Shown here in pieces: positions 25,712 to 34,477 of a stretch of DNA of 35,976 nucleotides (within the stretch, counting starts at the first letter, position 1; every line of letters starts with the position of its first letter). Source of the DNA: Bacteroidota bacterium (GTDB taxonomy: Bacteria; Bacteroidota; Rhodothermia; Rhodothermales; UBA10348). The notes under the pieces were generated by a model. The model searched no databases. It saw nothing but the letters and a program-made list of their open reading frames with translations, and was not told where the DNA came from. The stretch spans positions 1 through 35,976 of the forward strand of contig JAJCYQ010000051.1 of assembly GCA_029262835.1 (NCBI GenBank), written 5' to 3'. The position numbers and the translations under genes were made by a program.

Positions 25712-27601
25712 ATGGATACCCTCGTCCAGTTCGACACCATCCCGCAGCTGTTCAACCGCCTGTGGGAGCACCACAAAACCTCCGACGATACCGTCCTGCG
25801 GTACATGGACCGCGTCACGAAGCAGTGGACCGACATCCACTGGTCCGAATTTCGGCAGCGCGTGCACGCTATGGCCGGATACCTCTATGCCCAGGGCGTG
25901 CGTCCTGGCGACCGCGTTGCCATCCTGTCTGAAAATCGACCCGAGTGGGCCTACACGGACATGGCCACACAGCTGCTCGGCGCCGTAAACGTGTCGCTCT
26001 ACACCTCGCTTCCGCCGCGCGAGGTGTCCTACATCGTCCACGATTCAGGGTCGTCGGTGTTCATCGTATCGACCAGAATCCAGCTCAAGAAGGCGCTTGA
26101 CATCTACGATGCGTGCCCGGACCTGAAGCACATCGTGTCCATGACGGAGCTCGAGGACGATCCTCCAGAGTACACGAGTTTCTTCGATGCGGCGATGGAG
26201 GAAGGGCGGGCGCTTTACGAAGAATACAAGGACGCCATCCACGCGAATGAGGCGAGCGTGAAGCCCGACGACCTGGCCTGCCTCATCTACACGTCCGGCA
26301 CAACCGGACATCCAAAAGGCGTCATGCTCACGCACGGCAACTTCTCGTCAAACGTGCGCGATGCCATTGCCCGCATCCCGTTCCTGGAAGGGGACCGCCA
26401 TTTGTCATTCCTCCCCCTTTGTCACTCCTTCGAGCGCACGGCGGGCTATCTGGGAGCGCTTTCAGCTGGCGTTGTCATCACCTATGCCCAGAGCATCGAT
26501 ACCGTAACCCGCGATATTGTAGATGCGAAGCCCACGCTGCTCATGGCCGTTCCGCGCCTGTATGAGAAGATCTACAGCGCCGCGCTGAAATCGGTCGAAG
26601 AGGGTTCCGATGCCAAAAAGAAAGTATTCGCCTGGGCGCGCGACGTCGGATACCGGCACAATCTGGCTAAGGCCCGTGGCGCATTCGTCAACCCACTGCT
26701 TCGCGCGCAGTATGCTCTCGCCCAGAAGCTGGTCTTCTCCAAACTCAGGGAAAAGCTGGGCGGACACGTCCGGTTCGGCGTCTCCGGAGGGGCCGCCCTC
26801 CCGAAGAACATCGGCGAGTTCTTTTTCGCGGCGGGGATCCCCATCATCGAAGGCTACGGCCTCACCGAAACGGCGCCTGTCCTCACGGTGTCTCCCTTTG
26901 ACAACCCCCGCTACGGCGCCGTCGGCTACGTGATTGACAACATCATCGTTGCCATCGCAGATCTGGAATCGGGCCGTATCCTCGGGCAGATCACGGGCAC
27001 CGACTACCCGACCTCACTCTCTACCGAGGCGGGCGAAATCATTGCCAGGGGCCCCAATATCATGAAGGGTTACTGGAACAACGAGGAGGCCACGCAGGAG
27101 GCCATAGATGGGAACGGGTGGTACCACACAGGCGACGTGGGCCGTTTTGATGACGGGTTCCTGGTCATTACCGACCGGATCAAGCACATGATTGTGTCGG
27201 CCGGGGGGAAAAACATCTACCCGGGACCCATCGAGGAGAGCTTCAAGCATGAACCGTGGATTGACCAGATAAGCATTATTGGAGAGGCCCGGGAATTCCT
27301 GACAGCGCTTGTCGTACCCAATGAAGATGCCATCCGAGCCTTCGCCACGGAAGAGGGTCTCCCGGCAGACGACTACGAGGCGCTTCTTGCAAGCGACGAA
27401 ATACAACGTGTTTTCGGCCAGATTTTCAAGTCCTATTCGCGCTCGGCGGCCGCTCACGAGAAGGTCCGGGGATTCCGACTGCTCGCCGAACCCTTCACTA
27501 TCGAGAACGGCATGATGACGCCCACCATGAAGCTCAAACGGAACGTGATCGAGGAGCGGCTGGCCGACGTGATCGATTCCATGTACGTGGGTGTGCGGTA
27601 G
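25712..27601 (+). CDS. Long-chain fatty acid-CoA ligase (AMP-forming)
   Basis: 629 residues, the length of the eukaryotic-like/FadD15 long-chain acyl-CoA synthetases. The ATP/AMP-binding P-loop LIYTSGTTGHPKGVMLTHGN spans 191-210. YGLTETAPV, WYHTGDVGRFDDGFLVITDR and a C-terminal lysine-bearing segment (NGMMTPTMKLKRN) follow in the normal order. It activates fatty acids to acyl-CoA at the inner membrane for degradation or lipid synthesis. It starts 74 bases after pyrD and is followed by tRNA-Pro. Exact chain-length preference is not visible. Confidence 0.94.
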   Translation: MDTLVQFDTIPQLFNRLWEHHKTSDDTVLRYMDRVTKQWTDIHWSEFRQRVHAMAGYLYAQGVRPGDRVAILSENRPEWAYTDMATQLLGAVNVSLYTSLPPREVSYIVHDSGSSVFIVSTRIQLKKALDIYDACPDLKHIVSMTELEDDPPEYTSFFDAAMEEGRALYEEYKDAIHANEASVKPDDLACLIYTSGTTGHPKGVMLTHGNFSSNVRDAIARIPFLEGDRHLSFLPLCHSFERTAGYLGALSAGVVITYAQSIDTVTRDIVDAKPTLLMAVPRLYEKIYSAALKSVEEGSDAKKKVFAWARDVGYRHNLAKARGAFVNPLLRAQYALAQKLVFSKLREKLGGHVRFGVSGGAALPKNIGEFFFAAGIPIIEGYGLTETAPVLTVSPFDNPRYGAVGYVIDNIIVAIADLESGRILGQITGTDYPTSLSTEAGEIIARGPNIMKGYWNNEEATQEAIDGNGWYHTGDVGRFDDGFLVITDRIKHMIVSAGGKNIYPGPIEESFKHEPWIDQISIIGEAREFLTALVVPNEDAIRAFATEEGLPADDYEALLASDEIQRVFGQIFKSYSRSAAAHEKVRGFRLLAEPFTIENGMMTPTMKLKRNVIEERLADVIDSMYVGVR

Positions 27602-27700
27602 CTGCGGCGGAGCCGGGCGACCCCGATCGAAACTGGAACCTGCCTTGCGGGGCGGCATTTGAGACTGCTCGATAGGCAGGCCACTGCGGCCCGTCATCAA

Positions 27701-27774
27701 CGGGGTGTAGCGCAGCCCGGTAGCGCGCGTCGTTCGGGACGACGAGGTCGTGGGTTCAAATCCCGCCACCCCGA
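27701..27774 (+). tRNA. tRNA-Pro (anticodon CGG)
   Basis: A 74-base cloverleaf. The acceptor stem is CGGGGTG/CACCCCG with discriminator A at 27774. The anticodon stem is CGTCG/CGACG, with loop TTCGGGA and anticodon CGG at 27735-27737. The T-arm is GTGGG-TTCAAAT-CCCGC. CCA is not encoded. The last 18 bases of the stem region (27757-27774) recur at the ends of two downstream repeats. Confidence 0.96.
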
Positions 27775-27830
27775 CACTTTCGGGAGCATCTCGAAGTCTC
27801 GCATGGTGAACAGCCGCGGAGGCTTCCAAT

Positions 27831-27908
27831 GCGAGCGGGATTCACGAGCCACTCGGCGATAACAGTGGCTTGGCGCTCGGGTGATCGAGTAAATCCCGCC
27901 ACCCCGAC
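27831..27908 (+). repeat. tRNA-linked structured repeat, copy 1 (78 bp)
   Basis: 76 of 78 bases are identical to copy 2, which lies 133 bases downstream. The last 18 bases (AAATCCCGCCACCCCGAC) duplicate the 3' end of tRNA-Pro. The element folds: GCGGGATT (27835-27842) pairs with AATCCCGC (27892-27899), enclosing the hairpin AGCCACT (27847-27853)/AGTGGCT (27864-27870) with a 10-base loop. The layout resembles the E. coli tyrT (rtT) repeats, which also carry a copy of the tRNA 3' end. Confidence 0.85.
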
Positions 27909-27963
27909 TGGCATGGGAGCGGACCAGCGGCGAACCGTTGGCAAGCCACCAAGCGTTCAGATC

Positions 27964-28041
27964 GCGAGCGGGATTCACGAGCCACTCGGCGATAACAGTG
28001 GCTCGGCGCGCGGGTGATCGAGTAAATCCCGCCACCCCGAC
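27964..28041 (+). repeat. tRNA-linked structured repeat, copy 2 (78 bp)
   Basis: Second copy, ending ten bases before the permease stop codon. It has two differences from copy 1. One, T to C at the base of the inner hairpin, turns a possible G-U pair into G-C and so keeps the stem. It ends in the same 18 bases of the tRNA-Pro 3' end. Read on the minus strand, it could also serve as the 3' hairpin of the permease transcript. Confidence 0.85.
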
Positions 28042-28050
28042 ACCAACAAC

Positions 28051-29280
28051 CTATTCGTGCCGAATAGCATCGACGGGGCTGAGCCTCGACGCCCGCCACG
28101 CCGGGTACGTGCCGAAGAGAACGCCCGTCGCCGCCGCAACGGCCACCACGACGCTGAACGAGCCCCACGAGAACCCGGCCTGGAAGGGCACGTCCGTGAG
28201 CGCGCTGATAGCCGGTGTGACGGCGTAGACCGATACGAGCCCCACCAGCAGTCCCGCCATGCTTCCTGCCGCCGAGATGGCCACGGCTTCGACCATGAAC
28301 TGGAAGACGATGTCGCGCCGCCGGGCACCCGCTGCCTTTCTTACGCCAATTTCACGCGTGCGCTCAGAAACAGACATCATGAGCACATTCATGATACCCA
28401 CACCCCCAACAATCACCGAAATTCCGGTTATCAGGCCCATGATGACCTTGAAAAGGCGCACGGCCTTCTCGGCCTGCTCCACGCGGCCACGGTTAGTGGC
28501 CAGCGTGATCGCACCACGGCCCCGGTCGTAGCGCGTATCGGCCCACACGCCGATTTCTTCGACAAGCGCCGGGACCTCTTCCACCCGATCGGCCACGACA
28601 AGAATGGACGGATACGCCGCCGGTGCCACGGCGCGTGGCATCATATATGGAACAAGAACGCCCGTTCGCGCGCCCTCGGGAATGTCCACGACAGCCCGGA
28701 CTACCGCGCGCAGCGAATCGACCGTAATTTCCCGACCAATGATGTCCCGGATCTGACCGCCTCCGTCCGCATCCACCAGATTCCGGGCCACGTGCTCTGC
28801 AATGACGGTGACGGGGGCGCCGAATTCCAGTTCTTCCGGCGACGGCCACGCGCCAGCCCGGACGTCTACACTCAGTAGTGCGGCCATCTCGGGCGTAGCC
28901 GCGACCAGAAACGCCGCCGCCTCGTTGTCTGCGAACTCCACGCGTACACCGCGCCGTGCCGAGAGCACAACCTGTGCACGCCCGGATAATTGTGAGCCGA
29001 GCAGGCGCCAGTCTTCCAAACCTAAGCGAACGACATCTTCGCGAGGAACTGCCACACCATCCACAACATCCCGCGTGACCGAACTCATGGAAATCATGTT
29101 CAGGTCGGTCGTCGTCGCTATCTGCGCCCGGGCATAGTCTTCCATGCCGTCGGCGAGCGACAACACTCCAACCAGAGCGGCCACCCCGATCACGAGTCCC
29201 AGAATGGACATGAAGGTGTGCATGGGGTTCGACCGGAGCGTCTCGAACGCCGTGCGAGCCAGGGAGGACCGGATACTCAT
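28051..29280 (-). CDS. ABC transporter permease, MacB/FtsX type
   Basis: 409 residues. The first membrane helix (about 22-45) follows the family start RTAFETLRSNPMHTFMSILG. A periplasmic MacB_PCD domain spans about 50-270. The FtsX domain (about 280-400) contains GGVGIMNVLMMSVSERTREIGVRKAAGARRR and two further helices. Such permeases drive efflux or lipoprotein/periplasmic substrate release when paired with an ATPase. No ATPase gene is adjacent, so its partner must be encoded elsewhere or upstream of the visible pair. Its start overlaps the DoxX-like gene by four bases. Confidence 0.93.
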   Translation of the reverse strand: MSIRSSLARTAFETLRSNPMHTFMSILGLVIGVAALVGVLSLADGMEDYARAQIATTTDLNMISMSSVTRDVVDGVAVPREDVVRLGLEDWRLLGSQLSGRAQVVLSARRGVRVEFADNEAAAFLVAATPEMAALLSVDVRAGAWPSPEELEFGAPVTVIAEHVARNLVDADGGGQIRDIIGREITVDSLRAVVRAVVDIPEGARTGVLVPYMMPRAVAPAAYPSILVVADRVEEVPALVEEIGVWADTRYDRGRGAITLATNRGRVEQAEKAVRLFKVIMGLITGISVIVGGVGIMNVLMMSVSERTREIGVRKAAGARRRDIVFQFMVEAVAISAAGSMAGLLVGLVSVYAVTPAISALTDVPFQAGFSWGSFSVVVAVAAATGVLFGTYPAWRASRLSPVDAIRHE

Positions 29281-29927
29281 GCTGTAGACGACCTCTTACG
29301 GTATCCAACGTACACGCGTATCCACCCGGCCACCACCAATACCACAGCCACAACTCCCGCAAAAAACATGGGCTTGACAAGCGCGCTCGGCAGGAAGCTG
29401 CGTGTTGCCAGGAAGAGGGCAAGTCCCGCACCGCCACCGAGTACCCAACCAGCACGCTCCATCACGGTTACATTGGCCAGCAGGGGCGGTCCCTGCCGGC
29501 GCCCCAGTACAATTTTTGCTGCCGCCCATATTCTGTCCGCATCCCAGCACAGCAGATATATCACCGACACGAGCATACCGGTGGTTATCCATGCGGTCAG
29601 GCCGAACCCAACACCCCACGTGATGAGGACAATGCTCAGGATGATGGGCAAAAACAGCAGCGCCCCGAGCGTCGCTGTGGCCGGAATGACGATGAGCACG
29701 GCCGCGAGCATCTGCATGATGCCTATAAAATGCCAGTACGGCCCCGTCTGATACATGGCCTCGAAGAAAAAACCAATCGGGTTATCGACGGGCAGCACCG
29801 TAAAACGCTCGCCGGCGGCTTTTACGAGCCCCGTTGGAAGGAAGGCCATCAGCATGAGCAGTCGATTGGCCAGCGTAAACCGACGCAGCCATGCCTGATC
29901 ATGCATCCAGGAGTGAATTTTCAGCAT
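29277..29927 (-). CDS. DoxX-like integral membrane protein
   Basis: 216 residues with about six hydrophobic helices. The segment MLMAFLPTGLVKAAGERFTV, followed by IGFFFEAMYQTGPYWHFIGIMQMLAAVLI, resembles DoxX/SURF4-like quinone-oxidoreductase-associated membrane proteins, but no diagnostic motif makes this firm. It is the first gene of a two-gene minus operon, its stop overlapping the permease start (ATGA). It diverges from ablA. Confidence 0.75.
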   Translation of the reverse strand: MLKIHSWMHDQAWLRRFTLANRLLMLMAFLPTGLVKAAGERFTVLPVDNPIGFFFEAMYQTGPYWHFIGIMQMLAAVLIVIPATATLGALLFLPIILSIVLITWGVGFGLTAWITTGMLVSVIYLLCWDADRIWAAAKIVLGRRQGPPLLANVTVMERAGWVLGGGAGLALFLATRSFLPSALVKPMFFAGVVAVVLVVAGWIRVYVGYRKRSSTA

Positions 29928-30073
29928 ACCCCGGCTCTACGAGCCGCGACATGTCGGGTTGCGCACAACTCTCCGGGCAGGCGGAACCGCGCGTCAGAAA
30001 AGAACTCTCGACTAATAACCTGAGATTCCAACATATCACTTGAGATTGGCAGCCATGCTTTTAAGTTACGAGG

Positions 30074-30118
30074 ATGTCTGACCTTACCCCAACCAGAAAC
30101 CACCCGGCCTGTGCCTGA
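30074..30118 (+). CDS. Short ORF overlapping the ablA start (leader or displaced N-terminus)
   Basis: An ATG at 30074 with a nearby AGG encodes MSDLTPTRNHPACA and stops at 30118. It overlaps the GTG taken as the ablA start by eight bases in another frame. It could be a leader peptide, or the true ablA N-terminus displaced by a single-base indel or sequencing error. No other evidence distinguishes these. Confidence 0.25.
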   Translation: MSDLTPTRNHPACA

Positions 30119-31523
30119 ACAACGTCTCACCTTACCGGACAGAATTACAGAACTCGAAACCCCCGATCCACTCAAACCCGACCCCGACGCGGACATGTTT
30201 GCCCACCGCGATCTCCGGTCGGATGCTTTCTGGCAACATATTCCCCGCTTTGCCAATACGAGCGAGAGCGAATTCCTGGACTCGAAATTCCAGAATAAGA
30301 ACTCCGCGAAAACAGCGGAACAGCTCGAACGGCTCGTGGGCGAGTTGACGGGCGACGCCTTCATGAAAGACGTGAAAGAAGGTCTGCGGCAGGCACCCAT
30401 GCTGCTCCGGCTCTCGCCCTACCTGCTCTCGCTCATTGATTGGGAAAACCCTTACGACGACCCCATCCGCAGGCAGTTCATTCCCGTGGCGTCAAAACGC
30501 CTGCCGGACCACCCCATGCTGCAACTGGATTCGCTCCACGAACAGAAAGATTCGCCGACGAGCAGCCTGGTTCACCGCTACCCGGACAAAGTGCTCTTTC
30601 TGGCGCTCGATGTGTGTCCGGTCTACTGCCGGTTCTGCACACGCAGCTACGCCATTGGCGGAGATACTGAATCGGTCGACAAGGTCAGCTACAAGCCCAA
30701 GTCCTCCAACTGGGACGAGGCATTTGCCTATCTCCTGTCCCGCCGTGAGGTGGAAGATGTTGTTGTGTCGGGTGGCGATGCCTATTTCCTGCCGCCGAAC
30801 CGGCTCCGGGAAATCGGGGAAATACTCCTCGCCATTCCACATATCCGGCGTATCCGTTTCGCCACGAAAGGTCCCGCCGTCATGCCCATGCGAATTCTGA
30901 CGGACGACGAATGGACGGGCACACTCCTGGATCTGGCCGAACAGGGCCGGCAGTTCGACAAGGAGGTCTGCCTGCACACCCACTTCAACCACCCGGCGGA
31001 AATCACCGACATTACGCGGCGTGCCATGAGCCGCCTCTTCCAGGGCGGCCTCAAAGTACGCAATCAGAGCGTCCTCATCCGAGGCGTCAATGATGACGCG
31101 GACACCATGAATCTCCTCACGAAGCGGCTCTCCTGGGTCAACTTGCAGCCCTATTACGTGTACCAGCACGATATGGTAAAGGGCGTGGAAGACCTTCGTA
31201 CGACCGTCGGTCAAACACTTGAAATCGAACGCAACGTGCGCGGATTCACGGCTGGGTTCAATACGCCCACGTTCGTCAATGACGTCCCCGGCGGCGGAGG
31301 GAAAAGGGATGTCCACAGCTTTGACTACTATGACGAGACGACCGGAATCTCGGTCTACCGCAGCCCGAGCGTGGACGAAGACCGGGTGCATCTCTACTTC
31401 GACCCCATTCCACTGCTGCCAGACGAAGGACAGGCCCGGTGGGCCGACCGGCGCGAACACAGCCGCATGATAGACGAAACGCTCGCCGCTGCCGGATGTG
31501 AAGCGCTTGAACTGGCCAATTGA
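30111..31523 (+). CDS. ablA: Lysine 2,3-aminomutase (KamA/AblA family radical SAM)
   Basis: 470 residues from a GTG at 30111; an ATG at 30195 (residue 29) is an alternative start. The radical SAM cluster motif CX3CX2C is C169-C173-C176 (CPVYCRFC). The PLP lysine is K398 in VPGGGGKRD. Lysine-binding aspartates correspond to D354 (YQHD) and D391 (VND). The enzyme converts L-lysine to beta-lysine. The segment after the cluster (CTRSYAIGG) differs from classical CTRRRF-type aminomutases, so the substrate call leans on the adjacent ablB. The one-base overlap with ablB indicates coupling. Confidence 0.88.
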   Translation: MPEQRLTLPDRITELETPDPLKPDPDADMFAHRDLRSDAFWQHIPRFANTSESEFLDSKFQNKNSAKTAEQLERLVGELTGDAFMKDVKEGLRQAPMLLRLSPYLLSLIDWENPYDDPIRRQFIPVASKRLPDHPMLQLDSLHEQKDSPTSSLVHRYPDKVLFLALDVCPVYCRFCTRSYAIGGDTESVDKVSYKPKSSNWDEAFAYLLSRREVEDVVVSGGDAYFLPPNRLREIGEILLAIPHIRRIRFATKGPAVMPMRILTDDEWTGTLLDLAEQGRQFDKEVCLHTHFNHPAEITDITRRAMSRLFQGGLKVRNQSVLIRGVNDDADTMNLLTKRLSWVNLQPYYVYQHDMVKGVEDLRTTVGQTLEIERNVRGFTAGFNTPTFVNDVPGGGGKRDVHSFDYYDETTGISVYRSPSVDEDRVHLYFDPIPLLPDEGQARWADRREHSRMIDETLAAAGCEALELAN

Positions 31524-32365
31524 TGACTACCGATCTGAAAGACGTCCTGGATGTGCGCAACGCGCGCATAAAGCTGGTCGATGCGACGCTCTCCGACGTG
31601 AAGGCCGTCGCGCCCCTGGACACTCCCCGTGCGGATGCGAGCCGTGAGCCGACGTGGTCGAAACTCCTTGTCTACACGCGGAGTCCGGTAGCTGACGCAT
31701 CGCTCTGGATCGAGGCAGGGCTCACGCACGAGGCTACGATTGCCGGGTTTTTTGAGGATGATACGGACGCTGCCATCTGGTCGCTGTTCACGGATCCCGG
31801 GCGTGCGGCCGAGACCATGCGCGACGCACATGAACTCGCGCTGCGGCTAGCACAGTCCAAAGACCCGCTGCCAACGGACGAGCCCGCTGCTGTTCCGCCT
31901 GGCTTTTCCATGCGGCGCGCGTCGCCCGGCGACGCGCGCCGCATAGCAACGCTCATGAACACCGTGTTTGCCGCGTATCCGTCGGAATTGTCAGCGGAAA
32001 GACTCCACATGCTGATCGACAAGCAGCTCTCCATTTTTCGTCTCATCGAGGACGAGGCCGGGAAGCTCGTGGCCGTTGCATCGGCCGAAATAGACCACGA
32101 CAGGAAGAACGCCGAGCTGACCGACTGCACAACACATCCTGAATTCCGCGGCCTGGGACTGTCCAAGTGCCTGATCAGCGCCCTGCACGGTGACCTGGTC
32201 AGTGATTGGGGCATCCACCATGTCTATTCCATTGCCCGGGCACTTGAGACCGGAATGAACTGCGTGTTCAGTCAGCTCGGGTATGAGTACAGAGGACGGC
32301 TCGTCGCCAATTCGCGCATGCCCGAGGGCTGGGAATCCATGAATATCTGGTGCCGCACCCTGTGA
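31523..32365 (+). CDS. ablB: Beta-lysine N6-acetyltransferase (GNAT family)
   Basis: 280 residues from the ATG at 31523, which overlaps the ablA stop (TGATG). The C-terminal half (about 130-280) is a GNAT domain. NAELTDCTTHPEFRGLGLSK carries the acetyl-CoA-binding R-G-x-G-type turn. The AblB-type ending follows: VYSIARALETGMNCVFSQLG and GYEYRGRLVANSRM. With AblA it makes N-epsilon-acetyl-beta-lysine, a compatible solute known from methanogens and some bacteria. The N-terminal half is less conserved but of normal AblB length. Confidence 0.9.
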   Translation: MTTDLKDVLDVRNARIKLVDATLSDVKAVAPLDTPRADASREPTWSKLLVYTRSPVADASLWIEAGLTHEATIAGFFEDDTDAAIWSLFTDPGRAAETMRDAHELALRLAQSKDPLPTDEPAAVPPGFSMRRASPGDARRIATLMNTVFAAYPSELSAERLHMLIDKQLSIFRLIEDEAGKLVAVASAEIDHDRKNAELTDCTTHPEFRGLGLSKCLISALHGDLVSDWGIHHVYSIARALETGMNCVFSQLGYEYRGRLVANSRMPEGWESMNIWCRTL

Positions 32366-32367
32366 CC

Positions 32368-33789
32368 ATGCTGGACGTTATTGTTTTTGCAGCGTACATG
32401 CTCGGCGTTCTCGGCATCGGCCTGTACTTCTTCCGGAGCCAGGAGTCGGAAGAAGACTACTACCTGGCGGGACGGGACATGAACAGCTGGCACATCGGCC
32501 TGTCGGTTGTGGCAACCGATGTGGGCGGCGGCTTTTCCATCGGGCTGGGCGGTCTCGGATTCGCGATGGGACTGGCGGGCTCTTGGATGCTTTTTACAGG
32601 GCTCGTCGGCGCATGGCTGGCGGCTGTATTCCTGATTCCGCACGTCAAGCCCCTGTCGAATCAGTTCCGGTTTCTGACCTTTCCGGACCTCTTCAATGAA
32701 GCGTACGGCAGGCGGGCTGCCATCCTGGCGGGTGTCATCTCTGCTGTCGGCTACCTCGGATTCACGTCTTCCCAGATGCTGGCAGGCGCAAAACTGGCGG
32801 CCGCCGTACTCCCCGATGTCAGCCCGAACATGGCGCTCATCGGTATCGGCGCGCTCATCGTCATCTACACAACGATGGGCGGCCTCAAAGCTGTCGTCTA
32901 TACCGATACGGTGCAGTGGATCATCCTCATGGTCGGCCTCATCTTCGTTGGCATTCCGATTGCGTACGTCGCAGTGGGTGGCATGGAGGCCGTGCGCGAA
33001 GCCGTCCCACCTGCGCATCTTGACCTGTTTGCCATCGAGCCGGTGCAGTTCGTGAACTGGCTCGTAACCATCGTTCCCATCTGGTTCGTCGCCATGACGC
33101 TCTACCAGCGGATATACGCCAGTCGCAGCGTTCGCGAGGCGCGCCGGGCGTGGTACGTGGCAGGGCTCTTCGAGTGGCCCATCATGGCCTTCATGGGCGT
33201 CATTCTGGGACTCTTTGGCCGTGTCGCCGCCGAGCAGGGCATGTTTGCCTACGCCGGAATGGCAGGACCGGCCGGCATGGATCCGGAAATGGGGCTCCCC
33301 ATGCTGCTCCGCACTGTACTTCCCGCAGGCCTCATGGGACTGCTCGTAGCCGCGTACTTTTCAGCCATCATGTCGACGGCCGACAGCTGCCTGCTGGCCT
33401 CCTCCGGCAACGTGCTGTCCGACATCCTCTCAAAGCTCGGCCTCGTGGGACGTCACTCCGGATGGGCGCCCCGCGTGGTGACGCTCATCGTCGGCGCCGC
33501 CGCACTCGTCATTGCCGCCGCCATGACGAGCGTCCTCGACCTCATGCTCTATTCGTACGCCTTCATGGTCTCTGGTCTCCTGGTACCCGTTCTCGCGGTG
33601 CTCTCGCGGCGACGATTCCGCCCGGCTGCGGCCGTCGCCGCCATGATTGTGGGTGGCGGCACGACCGTCCTCCTCGCAAGCCTCGCGGCGGCAGGTACCC
33701 TTTCTCTTCCCCTCGGTCTGGATGCCAACGTCTTTGGCCTCTCAGCGAGCGCCGTCGTGTTCGCCATCGTGCAGCGGGCCGGCCGATAG
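32368..33789 (+). CDS. Sodium:solute symporter (SSF family)
   Basis: 473 residues from the ATG at 32368, two bases after the ablB stop; an upstream GTG at 32350 would overlap ablB. About 13 membrane helices. SSF marks include EEDYYLAGRDMNSWHIGLSV, ATDVGGGFSIGLGGLGFAMG, the TDTVQWIIL segment and a late AAYFSAIMSTADSCLLASS region containing the sodium-site serines. SSF members import proline, pantothenate, sugars or osmolytes. Coupling to ablAB suggests uptake of lysine or a compatible solute under salt stress (inference from context). Confidence 0.92.
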   Translation: MLDVIVFAAYMLGVLGIGLYFFRSQESEEDYYLAGRDMNSWHIGLSVVATDVGGGFSIGLGGLGFAMGLAGSWMLFTGLVGAWLAAVFLIPHVKPLSNQFRFLTFPDLFNEAYGRRAAILAGVISAVGYLGFTSSQMLAGAKLAAAVLPDVSPNMALIGIGALIVIYTTMGGLKAVVYTDTVQWIILMVGLIFVGIPIAYVAVGGMEAVREAVPPAHLDLFAIEPVQFVNWLVTIVPIWFVAMTLYQRIYASRSVREARRAWYVAGLFEWPIMAFMGVILGLFGRVAAEQGMFAYAGMAGPAGMDPEMGLPMLLRTVLPAGLMGLLVAAYFSAIMSTADSCLLASSGNVLSDILSKLGLVGRHSGWAPRVVTLIVGAAALVIAAAMTSVLDLMLYSYAFMVSGLLVPVLAVLSRRRFRPAAAVAAMIVGGGTTVLLASLAAAGTLSLPLGLDANVFGLSASAVVFAIVQRAGR

Positions 33790-33913
33790 AAGGTCGCTGA
33801 AGACGTATCGGGCTTCCAGAGTCGCGCGCCAGGTGTAACGCTATGCCCCCTCGGCACACTTACCTGTTACAACAACTTGTTGCGATGAACCAGAATCTGA
33901 TCAATACCTCTAT

Positions 33914-34468
33914 ATGAAGCGACTCGAAGTCCTTACACCCGACAACGCGCCCGAAAAATCCAAAGCCATCTTCGAACAGCTGAAATCGAAGTACGGCATG
34001 CTCCCCAACATTTACGCCGTAGCGGGCCATTCCGCTGCGGGCCTCGAGGGCAACCTCGCCTACCAGGAAAAACTGGCTGAAGGCGAGTTTTCAAACGAGG
34101 AAATCCAGACCATTTACCTGGCCGCCTCTGAAGCCAACCGCTGTGGATACTGCCTTTCGGCCCACACTGGCGCTCTCAAAATGGCCGGCAAATCCGACGA
34201 AGAAATCACCGAACTGCGCCGGGGCAACTCCGACAACTCCAGGCTGCAGGTGCTCTCTCGCCTCACACAGGCCATAGTCCACACGCGTGGCCTCCCTGAC
34301 GAGCATCTGGTCGATGCATTCTTCGGCGCCGGGTACCCCAAGGCCGCGCTCGTCGAGCTGCTGGGACTCGTGGCCGTCAAGACGTTCACGAACTACCTGA
34401 ACCATCTCTCGGGAACGCCAATCGACTTCCCCGAAGTCGAGCCAGCCGGCGAATACGAACTGGTCTGA
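33914..34468 (+). CDS. AhpD-like alkylhydroperoxidase / carboxymuconolactone decarboxylase family protein
   Basis: 184 residues. The redox motif CGYC (C77-C80), followed by His84 in NRCGYCLSAH, is that of AhpD-type peroxidase-related proteins. The flanking helices match the CMD fold, and the protein is probably cytoplasmic. Family members reduce organic peroxides with thiol partners. No ahpC gene is adjacent. A perfect 6+6 inverted repeat (CAACAA-C-TTGTTG, 33870-33882) lies about 30 bases upstream and could be a regulatory site. Confidence 0.9.
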   Translation: MKRLEVLTPDNAPEKSKAIFEQLKSKYGMLPNIYAVAGHSAAGLEGNLAYQEKLAEGEFSNEEIQTIYLAASEANRCGYCLSAHTGALKMAGKSDEEITELRRGNSDNSRLQVLSRLTQAIVHTRGLPDEHLVDAFFGAGYPKAALVELLGLVAVKTFTNYLNHLSGTPIDFPEVEPAGEYELV

Positions 34469-34477
34469 CGATCCACG

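Noticed and set aside
27701-28041. Integrative element with att sites at tRNA-Pro
   Set aside because: The tRNA-end copies are only about 133 bases apart, and no integrase or cargo lies between them, so a repeat array explains them better.
27831-28041. CRISPR array
   Set aside because: Only two long (78-bp) repeats with a 55-base spacer, tRNA-derived ends and no cas genes.
27697-28168. Minus-strand frames across tRNA-Pro and the repeats
   Set aside because: The repeated peptide WRDL-type segments come from translating the tRNA and its 3'-end copies. Such products are a common annotation artefact.
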